Shown piece by piece: positions 54,780-63,285 of a DNA stretch of 64,000 nt. The stretch comes from Clostridium lacusfryxellense. Lineage in GTDB: Bacteria > Bacillota > Clostridia > Clostridiales > Clostridiaceae. Positions within the stretch are counted from its first letter, which is position 1. The number at the start of each line of letters is the position of its first letter. The notes under the pieces are model-generated. The model was not told where the DNA came from, did not search any database, and saw nothing but the letters and a program-made list of their open reading frames with translations. The DNA lies in contig NZ_JAHLEB010000005.1 of assembly GCF_018861735.1 (NCBI RefSeq), positions 1 to 64,000 on the forward strand. Direction: 5' to 3'. The position numbers and the translations under genes are program-made.

Positions 54780-55805
54780 ATGAAAAAATTAAAGATTGTT
54801 CTAAAGAAAGCACTAAGACGATATTTTTTGGATGCTCTAAGTGCAATGGCTTTAGGATTATTCGCTTCATTAATCATCGGACTAATATTAAGCCAATTTT
54901 CAAAAATTTCTGGATTCGGATTTCTAAAAGAGTTTACAACAATTATTTCAGCTAAATCTCCCGTAGTTGGTGCAGCAATTGGTGTGGCTATAGCTTGGGG
55001 CTTAAAGGTTACTCCCCTTACAATGTTCTCATCAGCTGCAACCGGAGCCTTTGGATATATGTATATGGGCGGAGGCCCCGTTGGAGCCTTCATTGCTGCA
55101 ATCGTAGGTGCTGAGCTTGGAAACTTGGTTTCCGGAAAAACAAAACTTGATATTGTTATCGTTCCAATAGTTACTATTATTACAGGAAGTATAGCTGGTA
55201 AATTTGTTGGACCTTATATTTCAACTTTTATGACTGACTTAGGTGCGATCATAAATTCTGCTACAACCCTTATGCCTATACCAATGGGTATTGCGGTATC
55301 TACTTTAATGGGCCTAGCACTTACTGCTCCAATTAGTAGTGCAGCCATCGCCATTTCTCTAAACATGTCAGGCCTTGCAGCTGGCGCCGCCACAGTTGGT
55401 TGCAGTGCTCAAATGATAGGTTTTGCTGTTTCTAGTTATAGAGAAAACAAGGTAAGTGGACTATTATCTCAAGGACTAGGCACCTCTATGCTGCAAGTGC
55501 CAAACATAATAAAACGGCCTCAAGTTTGGATACCACCAACGCTTGCCGGTGCAATACTTGGACCTTTATCTACAACAATTTTCGCTATGAAAAATAATTC
55601 TTTAGGTGCCGGTATGGGCACAAGCGGACTTGTAGGTCAGTTTGGAACACTTGCCGCTATGCAGGGAAGTGCACCAACATCAGTTATAGTTTTAAAAATC
55701 TTACTTCTACACTTTATAGCCCCCGCTGCCTTAACTTTACTTTTCTCAGAAATTATGAGGAAGAAAGGTTGGATAAGAGAAGGCGATTTAAATTTGAAAC
55801 TTTAG
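54780..55805 (+). CDS. PTS EIIC-like membrane transporter
   Basis: A 341-aa protein with about nine helices rich in Gly and Ala, matching the PTS_EIIC_2 group (ATGAFGYMYMGGGPVGAF, PMGIAVSTLMGLALTAPISS, GMGTSGLVGQFG). No EIIA or EIIB partner gene is adjacent, as is common for this group, so sugar transport is not proven. The RBS is CAGGGGG. It is followed by a strong palindromic terminator. Confidence 0.85.
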   Translation: MKKLKIVLKKALRRYFLDALSAMALGLFASLIIGLILSQFSKISGFGFLKEFTTIISAKSPVVGAAIGVAIAWGLKVTPLTMFSSAATGAFGYMYMGGGPVGAFIAAIVGAELGNLVSGKTKLDIVIVPIVTIITGSIAGKFVGPYISTFMTDLGAIINSATTLMPIPMGIAVSTLMGLALTAPISSAAIAISLNMSGLAAGAATVGCSAQMIGFAVSSYRENKVSGLLSQGLGTSMLQVPNIIKRPQVWIPPTLAGAILGPLSTTIFAMKNNSLGAGMGTSGLVGQFGTLAAMQGSAPTSVIVLKILLLHFIAPAALTLLFSEIMRKKGWIREGDLNLKL

Positions 55806-55821
55806 ATCCATGCTACTTATA

Positions 55822-55853
55822 AAAAGCTGCAGGTGAATTCACCTGCAGCTTTT
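55822..55853. terminator. bidirectional terminator, perfect 32-bp palindrome
   Basis: AAAAGCTGCAGGTGAA (55822-55837) is followed by its exact complement, with T's on both outer sides. It ends the EIIC-like gene and the convergent padR gene. Confidence 0.85.
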
Positions 55854-55865
55854 ATATTATAATAT

Positions 55866-56321
55866 TTAATTATATAAATCGCTATAAATTATCTTAAATA
55901 CCTCTAGAGCCTCTTCGATTTTACCACGCATTAGGTGTTTTTTATTTTGTAATTCTCCTCTTCCTGAATCTGTTATCGTATATATCTTTTGTGCTTTCTT
56001 AGAATCATTCCACTCCCCAACAACTAGTTTTTCCTTTTCTAACTTTTTTAAAAGGGGATATATTCCACCTGTACTAGGAACCCAAAAACCATTTGTTCGT
56101 TCACCTATTTTATGAGATATATCATTTCCATTAGTTTGACCTAAACTTAGAATATATAGTACATACAAAGGTAGTAGTCCTTTTGTGAATACTTGACCAA
56201 CTGCTTCTTTTTCTTTCTGAACTTTTCTAAGCTCTAAAAGCTTTTTCTTGTATTCAACGTACAATATTTTTTCCTGCATCCTAATGTCTATCTCATTTTC
56301 TTTACTTATTATATCAGCCAT
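55866..56321 (-). CDS. PadR family transcriptional regulator
   Basis: A 151-aa winged-helix regulator: LLPLYVLYILSLGQTNGNDI, then GFWVPSTGGIYPLLKKLEKE (recognition helix and wing) and KIYTITDSGRGEL. The N-terminal 40 residues and the C-terminal tail are helical, for dimerisation. It follows the degV gene by 6 bp and may be co-transcribed. Ligand and targets unknown. Confidence 0.9.
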   Translation of the reverse strand: MADIISKENEIDIRMQEKILYVEYKKKLLELRKVQKEKEAVGQVFTKGLLPLYVLYILSLGQTNGNDISHKIGERTNGFWVPSTGGIYPLLKKLEKEKLVVGEWNDSKKAQKIYTITDSGRGELQNKKHLMRGKIEEALEVFKIIYSDLYN

Positions 56322-56327
56322 TTTTAC

Positions 56328-57176
56328 CTAAGGTTCCTCTATACAAACCATTCCTACTAACCCTGGTCCACTATGAACTCCTGATACAGGACTTATATAT
56401 CCACCAAATTCTACTGAAATAGCATTTGGGTGAACACTTATTTTTTCCATTACTTTTTTACTCTCGTCTAAGGCATCACCGTGCAATATATAAACCTTAC
56501 ACCTCTTCTTATCTAAAATGTTATTTGTAAGTTCTAAAAGCTTATTAAGAGATTGTTTCCTACCTCTTACCTTTTCAGAGGTACAATACTTTCCGTCAGC
56601 ATCAAAGGATATTATAGGTTTAATGTTTAAAAGCTCAGCTATTGTTCCTGCAACTTTTCCTATTCTTCCACCTTTTTTTAGGTACTCAAGCGTACCCACT
56701 ACAAAATATAGATGTATTCTATTTTTAATAGATGGAATAGCTTCGACAACTTCCTCAAAACTTTTTCCTTCTTGTATAAGCTTACCGCACTCCGTCACTA
56801 TCAATCCTTCGCCAAGGGCTATAGATTGAGAATCACACACATGAGTAATGATACCTGGGTGATTTTCACTTGTAAGTTTCATTGCATTATATATACCGGA
56901 TAACCCAGTTGATAAAGTTACTGCAATTGCATGAGTATATCCTTCCTCTTCTAATTTTAAAAATAGTTCCTCCATATCCTTCATTGATGGCAAAGATGAT
57001 GTAGGCACCTCTATCTTCATATTATCATAAACCTCTTGTGGCGTAATATCTACATTATCTGAGTATTCTCTATCAGAATAGATAATCCTAAAGGGCAATA
57101 CATTTATATTATATTTCTCAATTGCTTCACTTCTTAGATCACTTGTAGTGTCTGTTATAAGCGCTATCTTGTTCAA
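56328..57176 (-). CDS. DegV family fatty-acid-binding protein
   Basis: 282 aa from a TTG at 57176 (MNKIALITDTTSDL), which has GGAGGGG upstream; the longer frame to 57257 lacks an RBS. The motifs are ITDTTSDL, PTSSLPS and VTLSTGLSGIYNA, the lipid-binding pocket of DegV proteins. VHSGPGLVGMV at the C-terminus is typical. These proteins bind fatty acids and, as FakB, present them to a kinase; no fakA is near. Confidence 0.9.
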   Translation of the reverse strand: MNKIALITDTTSDLRSEAIEKYNINVLPFRIIYSDREYSDNVDITPQEVYDNMKIEVPTSSLPSMKDMEELFLKLEEEGYTHAIAVTLSTGLSGIYNAMKLTSENHPGIITHVCDSQSIALGEGLIVTECGKLIQEGKSFEEVVEAIPSIKNRIHLYFVVGTLEYLKKGGRIGKVAGTIAELLNIKPIISFDADGKYCTSEKVRGRKQSLNKLLELTNNILDKKRCKVYILHGDALDESKKVMEKISVHPNAISVEFGGYISPVSGVHSGPGLVGMVCIEEP

Positions 57177-57318
57177 ATTAACCCCTCCTACATTAAATAA
57201 TATAATCATTATATCACTATAATTTATGTGTATCAATAGTGATACATAAACAACCATTTATAGTAATTTGTCCAAATTACTATAAATATATTCATCGACG
57301 GTTGGGCAACAGATAAGC

Positions 57319-57437
57319 GGGGACGGTTAACAATAAATTAAACAATAATAAGCACTAAATAAGTTGGGGACAGTTAATAACAAATTCAAATCATCATTTA
57401 ATCATAAATGTACGTAAATGTACGGGGACAGTTATAA
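57319..57437 (+). repeat. REP-like repeat cluster 1 (three copies)
   Basis: GGGGACGGTTAACAA (57319-57333), GGGGACAGTTAATAACAA (57366-57383) and GGGGACAGTTATAA (57424-57437). The last copy overlaps the stop codon of cbiJ. The copies are direct repeats. Confidence 0.8.
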
Positions 57438-58205
57438 TCCTTTTTTTAAGACTGATATATACTTTACAAGTTCTGTCTCATCATAAAATACCTCTGAATA
57501 TTTCATAGGCTTTCTTCCTATTACAAATGCTTGTATATTATTATCTATAGCTGCTTTTATTTTGTCCACTGTTCCACCTTGAATTCCACTATCCTTCATA
57601 AGTATAGCTTTAGCACTGTACTCTTTTATAAAACCACAATTTAATTCATAGCCTACAGGCCCCTTCATTGCAACAATATCCTCAACTCTTACTCCTAGAT
57701 TTAAAATTTCTTCTAGGACCTTAACAGAAGGTAAAACTCTATGTATTACCCTATTGTTCAAATTAAAACTTATAAGTTTATCTATATTTCTACTGCCTGT
57801 AGTGTTTAAAATATTTCCTTCAACATTTTTCAGATGAGTACCCAGACTATCATAATCTTCCACCACAATAACATTTTCGTTGTTATTAAATTTCTCCAAA
57901 ACTGATGGTCTCTCATACCTAACATATTGTACACCAGAAATTTTGCATGCTTCCATTGCATTTTTAGTGATTTCTAACGCATAAGGGTGAGATGCATCAA
58001 TTAATATTTTTATATCATGAAGTCTTATAACCTTAATAATTCCCACTAAATCTAGCGGCTCCTCATTAAAAATTTTATATTTATAATCTTTTAAAAGCTC
58101 AGCCCCATAAGCGGTGGCTGTTGATATGAAAATATCTTCTGTAAACTCATTCAACCCTGAGAGAATGTTTTTTCCTTCTGAGGTACCTACAATTAAACCT
58201 ATCAT
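57432..58205 (-). CDS. cbiJ: cobalt-precorrin-6A reductase
   Basis: This 257-aa NAD(P)H-dependent reductase of the anaerobic cobalamin pathway (CbiJ/CobK) acts at precorrin-6A. The N-terminal GLIVGTSEGKNIL is the nucleotide-binding start. IDASHPYALEITKNAMEACK and YVRYERPSVL are family signatures, with MKGPVGYELN and LMKDSGIQGGTVDKI later. It is the last gene of the operon in the window. Its stop codon sits inside a REP-like repeat copy. Confidence 0.93.
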   Translation of the reverse strand: MIGLIVGTSEGKNILSGLNEFTEDIFISTATAYGAELLKDYKYKIFNEEPLDLVGIIKVIRLHDIKILIDASHPYALEITKNAMEACKISGVQYVRYERPSVLEKFNNNENVIVVEDYDSLGTHLKNVEGNILNTTGSRNIDKLISFNLNNRVIHRVLPSVKVLEEILNLGVRVEDIVAMKGPVGYELNCGFIKEYSAKAILMKDSGIQGGTVDKIKAAIDNNIQAFVIGRKPMKYSEVFYDETELVKYISVLKKGL

Positions 58206-58249
58206 ATTTATTCACATCCTAATAATAGTTGGGGATTTTTTGAGCGATT

Positions 58250-58390
58250 GGTTAGGGATGGTTAACAACCTGGGGATTGGTTGGGGACGGTTAACAACTT
58301 TGTGTTATTTACATTAACTAATATTTCAAGGGACAGTTAATAACTCTTTATTAATTGTTACCAATAATTAATTAGTTGTTAACCGTCCCC
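58250..58390. repeat. REP-like repeat cluster 2 (four copies, inverted pair)
   Basis: GGTTAGGGATGGTTAACAAC (58250-58269), GGTTGGGGACGGTTAACAAC (58279-58298) and GGGACAGTTAATAACT (58330-58345) are direct copies. TTAGTTGTTAACCGTCCCC (58372-58390) is inverted and can pair with the second. It lies between cbiH and cbiJ. Confidence 0.85.
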
Positions 58391-58408
58391 ATGATCTTCA
58401 TCTTTTTT

Positions 58409-59125
58409 CTAAACCTTATAACCCCTTGGAGTTATAAACTTACCATCTTTTACATAACTTTGGCTATTACCAATTATAACAATTGACATCATATCAACTA
58501 TACTCTCATCAAAGGTATCTAATGTAAATATGCTTACTTCTTGTCCATCTCGAAGTGCATTTTTAACTACAGCTATTGGTGTAGTTCCATCTCTATGTGT
58601 TTTTATTATATTTATACACTCTCCTAAATAATGAGGTCTACCTTTACTCTTAGGATTGTACAAAGAAATAACAAAATCACCTTCTGCTGCTAGATTTACT
58701 CTTTGTTGAATCAATTCATATGGAGTCATTAGGTCGCTTAAGCTTATGTTGCAATTGTCATGCATTAATGGTGCGCCAAGTACTGAAGCTGCTGCTGACG
58801 ACGCTGTTACACCTGGTATAACCTCAACTTCTTCATCTACCCTAAGTTGAAGGATTAGCCCTGCCATTCCATAAATTCCAGAATCACCAGTACTAACAAC
58901 ACTAACTACCTTATTATGACTAAGTTCTAGTGCCTTTTTACATCGCTCTTCTTCACCTTTCATACCTGTAGAGAAAATTTCCTTATCACCAAGCAATGGT
59001 TTTATCATATCTATATATTTGTTATAACCTACTACTATATCACTCTCTTTTATAGCGTTCATAGCTCTTAATGTCATATGATCAAGTCCACCTGGACCTA
59101 TCCCTATTACATATAATTTTCCCAA
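58409..59125 (-). CDS. cbiH: cobalt-precorrin-3B C17-methyltransferase
   Basis: A 238-aa SAM-dependent methyltransferase. GIGPGGLDHMT, DSGIYGMAGLI, VIPGVTASSAAASVLGAP and VISLYNPKSKGRPHYLGEC are CbiH/CobJ signatures. It methylates C17 during ring contraction. It starts at a TTG after AAGGGGATG. In the usual cbi order cbiG lies between cbiF and this gene; here only 20 bp separate them. Confidence 0.95.
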   Translation of the reverse strand: MGKLYVIGIGPGGLDHMTLRAMNAIKESDIVVGYNKYIDMIKPLLGDKEIFSTGMKGEEERCKKALELSHNKVVSVVSTGDSGIYGMAGLILQLRVDEEVEVIPGVTASSAAASVLGAPLMHDNCNISLSDLMTPYELIQQRVNLAAEGDFVISLYNPKSKGRPHYLGECINIIKTHRDGTTPIAVVKNALRDGQEVSIFTLDTFDESIVDMMSIVIIGNSQSYVKDGKFITPRGYKV

Positions 59126-59145
59126 TTCATCATCCCCTTACCTAT

Positions 59146-59898
59146 CTATTTTTTTCCTTCTCTAAACATATGTGTAAAAGTCTTATCATACAAAAGACTT
59201 TTATCATATTCACAATCTATAAAATCCCCTACAAGAATTTGAGCACATTTTGTTATTTTAGCTTCTTTTACCTTCTCTGCAATATCATCTAAAGTTCCAA
59301 TAATAGCCCTTTCATCTGGCCATGTAGCTCTTTCAATAACCGCAATTGGTACATTTCTTTTGTAACCTGCTTTAAGTTTTGCAACTACCTTGTCTATCAT
59401 TCCAATAGATAAGAAAATAGCCATAGATGCCCCAACAGATGCAAGTTTTTCTAAATCCTCAGTTTCAGGTACTGGAGTTCTTCCCTCAACTCTTGTAAGT
59501 ATCAATGTCTGAGTTACACTTGGAAGCGTAAACTCTTTTTTTATAGCAGCTGCAGCTGCCGAAAAAGAACTTACTCCTGGAACTATACTATAATCTATAT
59601 TTAATTTTTCAAGCTCGTCCATTTGCTCTTTTATAGCTCCGTATATAGCTGGATCTCCAGTATGTAGTCTTACTACATTCTTATTTTCACTATGTGCCTT
59701 TCTCATAACCTCTATAACATCTTCTAAGGTCATAGAAGCAGAATTGTGAACTATAACACCCTCTTTGCAAAAACTGATATGCTCAGCACTTACAAGTGAT
59801 CCTGCATATATAACTACATCCGCACTAGATAATATATTTCTTCCCTTAACTGTTATTAAATCTACATCCCCTGGGCCTGCACCTATAAAATAAACCAT
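59146..59898 (-). CDS. cbiF: cobalt-precorrin-4 C11-methyltransferase
   Basis: 250 aa from the ATG at 59898 (AGGTG upstream); a GTG 9 bp earlier is possible. The motifs are [45 protein letters not shown] and [18 protein letters not shown], typical of CbiF/CobM. It transfers a methyl group to C11. It follows cbiL by 23 bp. Confidence 0.95.
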   Translation of the reverse strand: MVYFIGAGPGDVDLITVKGRNILSSADVVIYAGSLVSAEHISFCKEGVIVHNSASMTLEDVIEVMRKAHSENKNVVRLHTGDPAIYGAIKEQMDELEKLNIDYSIVPGVSSFSAAAAAIKKEFTLPSVTQTLILTRVEGRTPVPETEDLEKLASVGASMAIFLSIGMIDKVVAKLKAGYKRNVPIAVIERATWPDERAIIGTLDDIAEKVKEAKITKCAQILVGDFIDCEYDKSLLYDKTFTHMFREGKK

Positions 59899-59921
59899 AT
59901 CATTCACCTATCCTTTATTAA

Positions 59922-60587
59922 TTATTCTTTTTTCGCAATTATTAAGCTCATATACTCTTTGTTTTTTAATATATCCTCGCGGTTCCTTAGAACCTCTTGT
60001 CCTTCTCTGCCAGCTTTTTTAACATATACATAAGTATACCCCTTAGCTTCTAAACAATTTATAACTTCTTCTTCTATTTTATAAACTTTCATAATCACTA
60101 AGAATTTTTCATCTTTTATAGTATCAAGCCTAGTTGACGGAAGTACTAAAAGCGGTTCATTACCAATTACTAAGTACTCATTAGCAATACTTGCAGCAGC
60201 GCAAAATGATGTTATTCCTGGAACTGTTTCTACTTCATATCCGCTTTCCTTTATATAATTCATAAGATATATGTATGTACTATATACAAATGGATCGCCT
60301 ATGGTTAAAAAGGCCACATCTTTTCCTTCCTTTAATTTTTCTTCAATAGACTTAAATGCCTCATATATTTTTAGTTCCTGCTCTGCTCCACCCATAGGAA
60401 AATGCTTAACTAGGACTTCAGAATCTTTATTAATATATTCCTCTGCTATTTCGTGCGCTATGCTTTTCCCGCCCTTCATTGCACTAGGCACTACTATTAC
60501 ATCACATTTACCAATAGTTTTTATTGCCTTTATTGTAAGGAGTTCTTTATCCCCAGGTCCTACCCCTACACCATATAATTTTGCCAT
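59922..60587 (-). CDS. cbiL: cobalt-precorrin-2 C20-methyltransferase
   Basis: A 221-aa methyltransferase with GVGVGPGDKELLTIKA, VIVVPSAMKGGKSIA, TIGDPFVYSTYIYLM and VPGITSFCAAASIANEYL, the CbiL/CobI signature set. It methylates C20, the first step committed to cobalamin after precorrin-2. The RBS is GGAGG. It lies 47 bp after cbiE, the position where cbiT is often found. Confidence 0.95.
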   Translation of the reverse strand: MAKLYGVGVGPGDKELLTIKAIKTIGKCDVIVVPSAMKGGKSIAHEIAEEYINKDSEVLVKHFPMGGAEQELKIYEAFKSIEEKLKEGKDVAFLTIGDPFVYSTYIYLMNYIKESGYEVETVPGITSFCAAASIANEYLVIGNEPLLVLPSTRLDTIKDEKFLVIMKVYKIEEEVINCLEAKGYTYVYVKKAGREGQEVLRNREDILKNKEYMSLIIAKKE

Positions 60588-60634
60588 GTTTTATCCTCCA
60601 TATCTTTAATGAACTTATACAAAAGTATTTTAAT

Positions 60635-61279
60635 TTATTTTCTGTGCATTATTTCACTTATGTATTCGGTCGAAGATTCCATATTTTCAATAACAACTAC
60701 ACTTAGGTTGTTAAAAATTTTATCTTTAAACTCTTCAACCGTGCCTTTTATTATTCTCTCATCTGTGTATGATAATTCTTCACCAACATATATTGTAGCT
60801 TTAATATTGTTATCAAAAAGTTTTCTACATAATGCTTGTGGTGAATTGCCCTTATCTGTAAGCCACACAGATATCTCATATTCACCTACAACTTTTATAA
60901 ACTCTTCTCTTCTTCCATGCATACTGCCCAAATGAGCATTTTGCCAAGGTTTTTGTAGCTTGCACATTAAGTATTGAAAAGAACTTATACCTGGTATTAT
61001 TTCTACCTTACCATCAAAATTACTTTTTATATAGTTTGTTATACCATAAAAACACGGGTCTCCTGATGCTATTATCGCTATGTCTTTATGATTATTTATT
61101 GTTATATAATCAATAATATCCTTTAATGTTTTGACTATTATATTCTGCACATTTATTTTAGGTATACTCGTCATAGCTCTTTCAAAACCTATTATAACAT
61201 CAACCTTTTTCATAGTATCTACTGCCAAAGGAATAATATATTCAGGGCTACCAGGCCCTATGCCCACTATATAAATCAT
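60635..61279 (-). CDS. cbiE: cobalt-precorrin-7 C5-methyltransferase
   Basis: A 214-aa methyltransferase with IVGIGPGSPEYIIPLA, ASGDPCFYGITNYI, IIPGISSFQYLMCKL and HGRREEF, typical of the CbiE half of CobL. It contains no CbiT (C15 methylation and decarboxylation) domain and no cbiT gene follows. The RBS is AAAGGGAGGGG. Confidence 0.94.
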   Translation of the reverse strand: MIYIVGIGPGSPEYIIPLAVDTMKKVDVIIGFERAMTSIPKINVQNIIVKTLKDIIDYITINNHKDIAIIASGDPCFYGITNYIKSNFDGKVEIIPGISSFQYLMCKLQKPWQNAHLGSMHGRREEFIKVVGEYEISVWLTDKGNSPQALCRKLFDNNIKATIYVGEELSYTDERIIKGTVEEFKDKIFNNLSVVVIENMESSTEYISEIMHRK

Positions 61280-61322
61280 ATATTATGTTACCCCTCCCTT
61301 TGAATTATTATTAAATAGTTAA

Positions 61323-61379
61323 TTAGTTGTTAACTGTCCCACCTTTTTTATTGTTTAACCATTAGTTGTTAACCGTCCC
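61323..61379 (-). repeat. REP-like repeat cluster 3 (two copies)
   Basis: TTAGTTGTTAACTGTCCC (61323-61340) and TTAGTTGTTAACCGTCCC (61362-61379), both inverted relative to cluster 1. They fill the short space between cbiD and cbiE. Confidence 0.85.
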
Positions 61380-61388
61380 TAACTATTT

Positions 61389-62474
61389 CTACTTATTTTC
61401 CCTGGTGTCAAACAAAATCCCTTTATTCATTGAAAACATAACAACCTCTGCTGGAATTGTATCATAAGTGTATTTGAATAATCTTTCTTTTATCTTAATT
61501 GCAATATTCCCATATATTTCATTATAATTATCATCTAATAACTTTATTGCTCCCTCAGTAGTTTTTTCATTATAAACTTTATTAATTATATCTGTAGGTG
61601 CCCCTATTAAAGCTAATTCTAAAGCTAATACTTCAAGCCTCACATCACATACTCTACTGTGAGTTTGAAAACATCCTGCTGCTATTTTACATGCTTTACC
61701 TATATGTCCTACCAACACAATATTTTCTATATGTTTCTCCATGCAGCTATTTAATGCAAATCCTATATAATTTGATATCATTACTATATTATCCGTTTTA
61801 ATTCCAACCTTTATAGCTACATCCTCACCCATATTACCAAAAACCAAAGTAAGATTTTTATGTCCTGCAGCTACCTTTTGACATATTTCTATATGAATAG
61901 ATTCTGTGAGAGCCTCCTCTGACATTGGTGTTACAATACCCGTTGTGCCAAGTATAGATATACCACCTTCAATATTTAACCTTGGATTGAAGGTTTTCTT
62001 AGCTACCTCTTCCCCCTTGGGTACAAATACAGTTATTATAATTCCTGATTCTTTGGGTAACACTTCTTTTACTTCTTTCTCAATCATTTTCCTGGGTACG
62101 GGGTTAATTGCCCACTCCCCTTTAGAGACGTACAATCCTTCACCTCTAACTATCCCAACACCTTTTCCACCTTTTAAAGTATATCCCGATTCTGATTTTT
62201 CAGCTCTTGCCCATATTTCCATGCCATCAGTTGCATCAGGGTCATCTCCGGCATCTTTTATGACGCAGCACTCCACAAAATTTTCTCCACGTGTTACCTT
62301 ATATATTGGTAATAATAATTCTATGCCTTTTGGGGTATCAATCCTTATCTCGTCTACTTCAGTATTATAAAATAAAATTTGTGTTGCAGCCTTTGCTGCC
62401 CCTGCAGCGCAAGATCCAGTTGTATAACCACATCTAAGTTTTTTACCATTAAAATTAACATATAAATCCAGCAT
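61389..62474 (-). CDS. cbiD: cobalt-precorrin-5B C1-methyltransferase
   Basis: This 361-aa CbiD acts after ring contraction, methylating C1. The N-terminus [19 protein letters not shown] is a CbiD hallmark; [41 protein letters not shown] and [20 protein letters not shown] also match. The RBS is GGGGGTGATT. It lies between cbiC and cbiE. Confidence 0.96.
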   Translation of the reverse strand: MLDLYVNFNGKKLRCGYTTGSCAAGAAKAATQILFYNTEVDEIRIDTPKGIELLLPIYKVTRGENFVECCVIKDAGDDPDATDGMEIWARAEKSESGYTLKGGKGVGIVRGEGLYVSKGEWAINPVPRKMIEKEVKEVLPKESGIIITVFVPKGEEVAKKTFNPRLNIEGGISILGTTGIVTPMSEEALTESIHIEICQKVAAGHKNLTLVFGNMGEDVAIKVGIKTDNIVMISNYIGFALNSCMEKHIENIVLVGHIGKACKIAAGCFQTHSRVCDVRLEVLALELALIGAPTDIINKVYNEKTTEGAIKLLDDNYNEIYGNIAIKIKERLFKYTYDTIPAEVVMFSMNKGILFDTRENK

Positions 62475-62533
62475 TATTAATCACCCCCAGCTAAGGTTAC
62501 TATTTTTTAAACTAAATTAATTTCGTGTAGAAC

Positions 62534-63160
62534 CTAACCTCTATCTACTATCATATACATTAGTGCATTTAGAATAGATGCAGCCACTGTGCTTCCACCT
62601 TTTCTTCCCCTAACAGTAATCATAGAGATGTCTAGTTTTTCTATTTCTTTCTTAGAATCTGCTGCTCCAACAAAACCAATAGGTGCTGCTATAATAAATT
62701 TTGCATTACACTTTTCTTCTTGAATCAGCTCCTTCAATCTAAAAAGTGCTGTAGGTGCATTACCAAATATAAAGAATTCAACTCCATCTTCCACCGCCTT
62801 CTCAACTGCCGCCATAGAACGAGTTATATGCCTTGTTTTTGCTATCTCTGCCACTTTGTCATCACTTACATAACATACTGCTTCACAATTTAAATCTTTA
62901 AGAGCTTTTTTATTTATGCCAGCAAGTGCCATTTTTGTGTCAGTATATATCGTTGTTCCTTTTTTAAGCAGTTCTACAGCCTCGTCTATTGAACCTTCTC
63001 TGATATAAACTATGTTTTTATAGTCGAAATCTGCCGTAGTATGTATCACTCTTTTAACTATTGAAAGCTCTCTATCTGAAAAAGCATGTTCTCCCATTTC
63101 TTCTCCAATAATTTCAAAACTTTTCTTTTCTATGTCCATAGGAATTTTTATATAATCCAT
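62534..63160 (-). CDS. cbiC: cobalt-precorrin-8X methylmutase
   Basis: A 208-aa mutase that moves the C11 methyl group to C12, giving cobyrinate. The motifs are VKRVIHTTADFDYK (the catalytic His), YTDTKMALAGINK, HITRSMAAVE, FGNAPTALFRL and APIGFVGAADSKKE. The RBS is AAAGGAG. It follows the partial cbiA by 125 bp, a space that holds one REP-like copy. Confidence 0.96.
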   Translation of the reverse strand: MDYIKIPMDIEKKSFEIIGEEMGEHAFSDRELSIVKRVIHTTADFDYKNIVYIREGSIDEAVELLKKGTTIYTDTKMALAGINKKALKDLNCEAVCYVSDDKVAEIAKTRHITRSMAAVEKAVEDGVEFFIFGNAPTALFRLKELIQEEKCNAKFIIAAPIGFVGAADSKKEIEKLDISMITVRGRKGGSTVAASILNALMYMIVDRG

Positions 63161-63204
63161 ATTTTAATCTCCTTTAAGTGAATTTGAATTAATCAGGTAT
63201 CGGT

Positions 63205-63224
63205 GGTTGGGGACGGTTAACAAC
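63205..63224 (+). repeat. REP-like repeat, single copy
   Basis: GGTTGGGGACGGTTAACAAC, identical over 20 bp to 58279-58298. It lies between cbiA and cbiC. Confidence 0.85.
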
Positions 63225-63285
63225 AAAATCATCTTTAGGCTTGTACTTTACTTTTATGATAACCCCTTGTTTATTGTTATTTTCC

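Noticed and set aside
61906-62370. 154-aa plus-strand frame opposite cbiD
   Set aside because: It is antisense to a clear cbiD with strong family motifs; Pro/Ser-rich composition results from reading the opposite strand.
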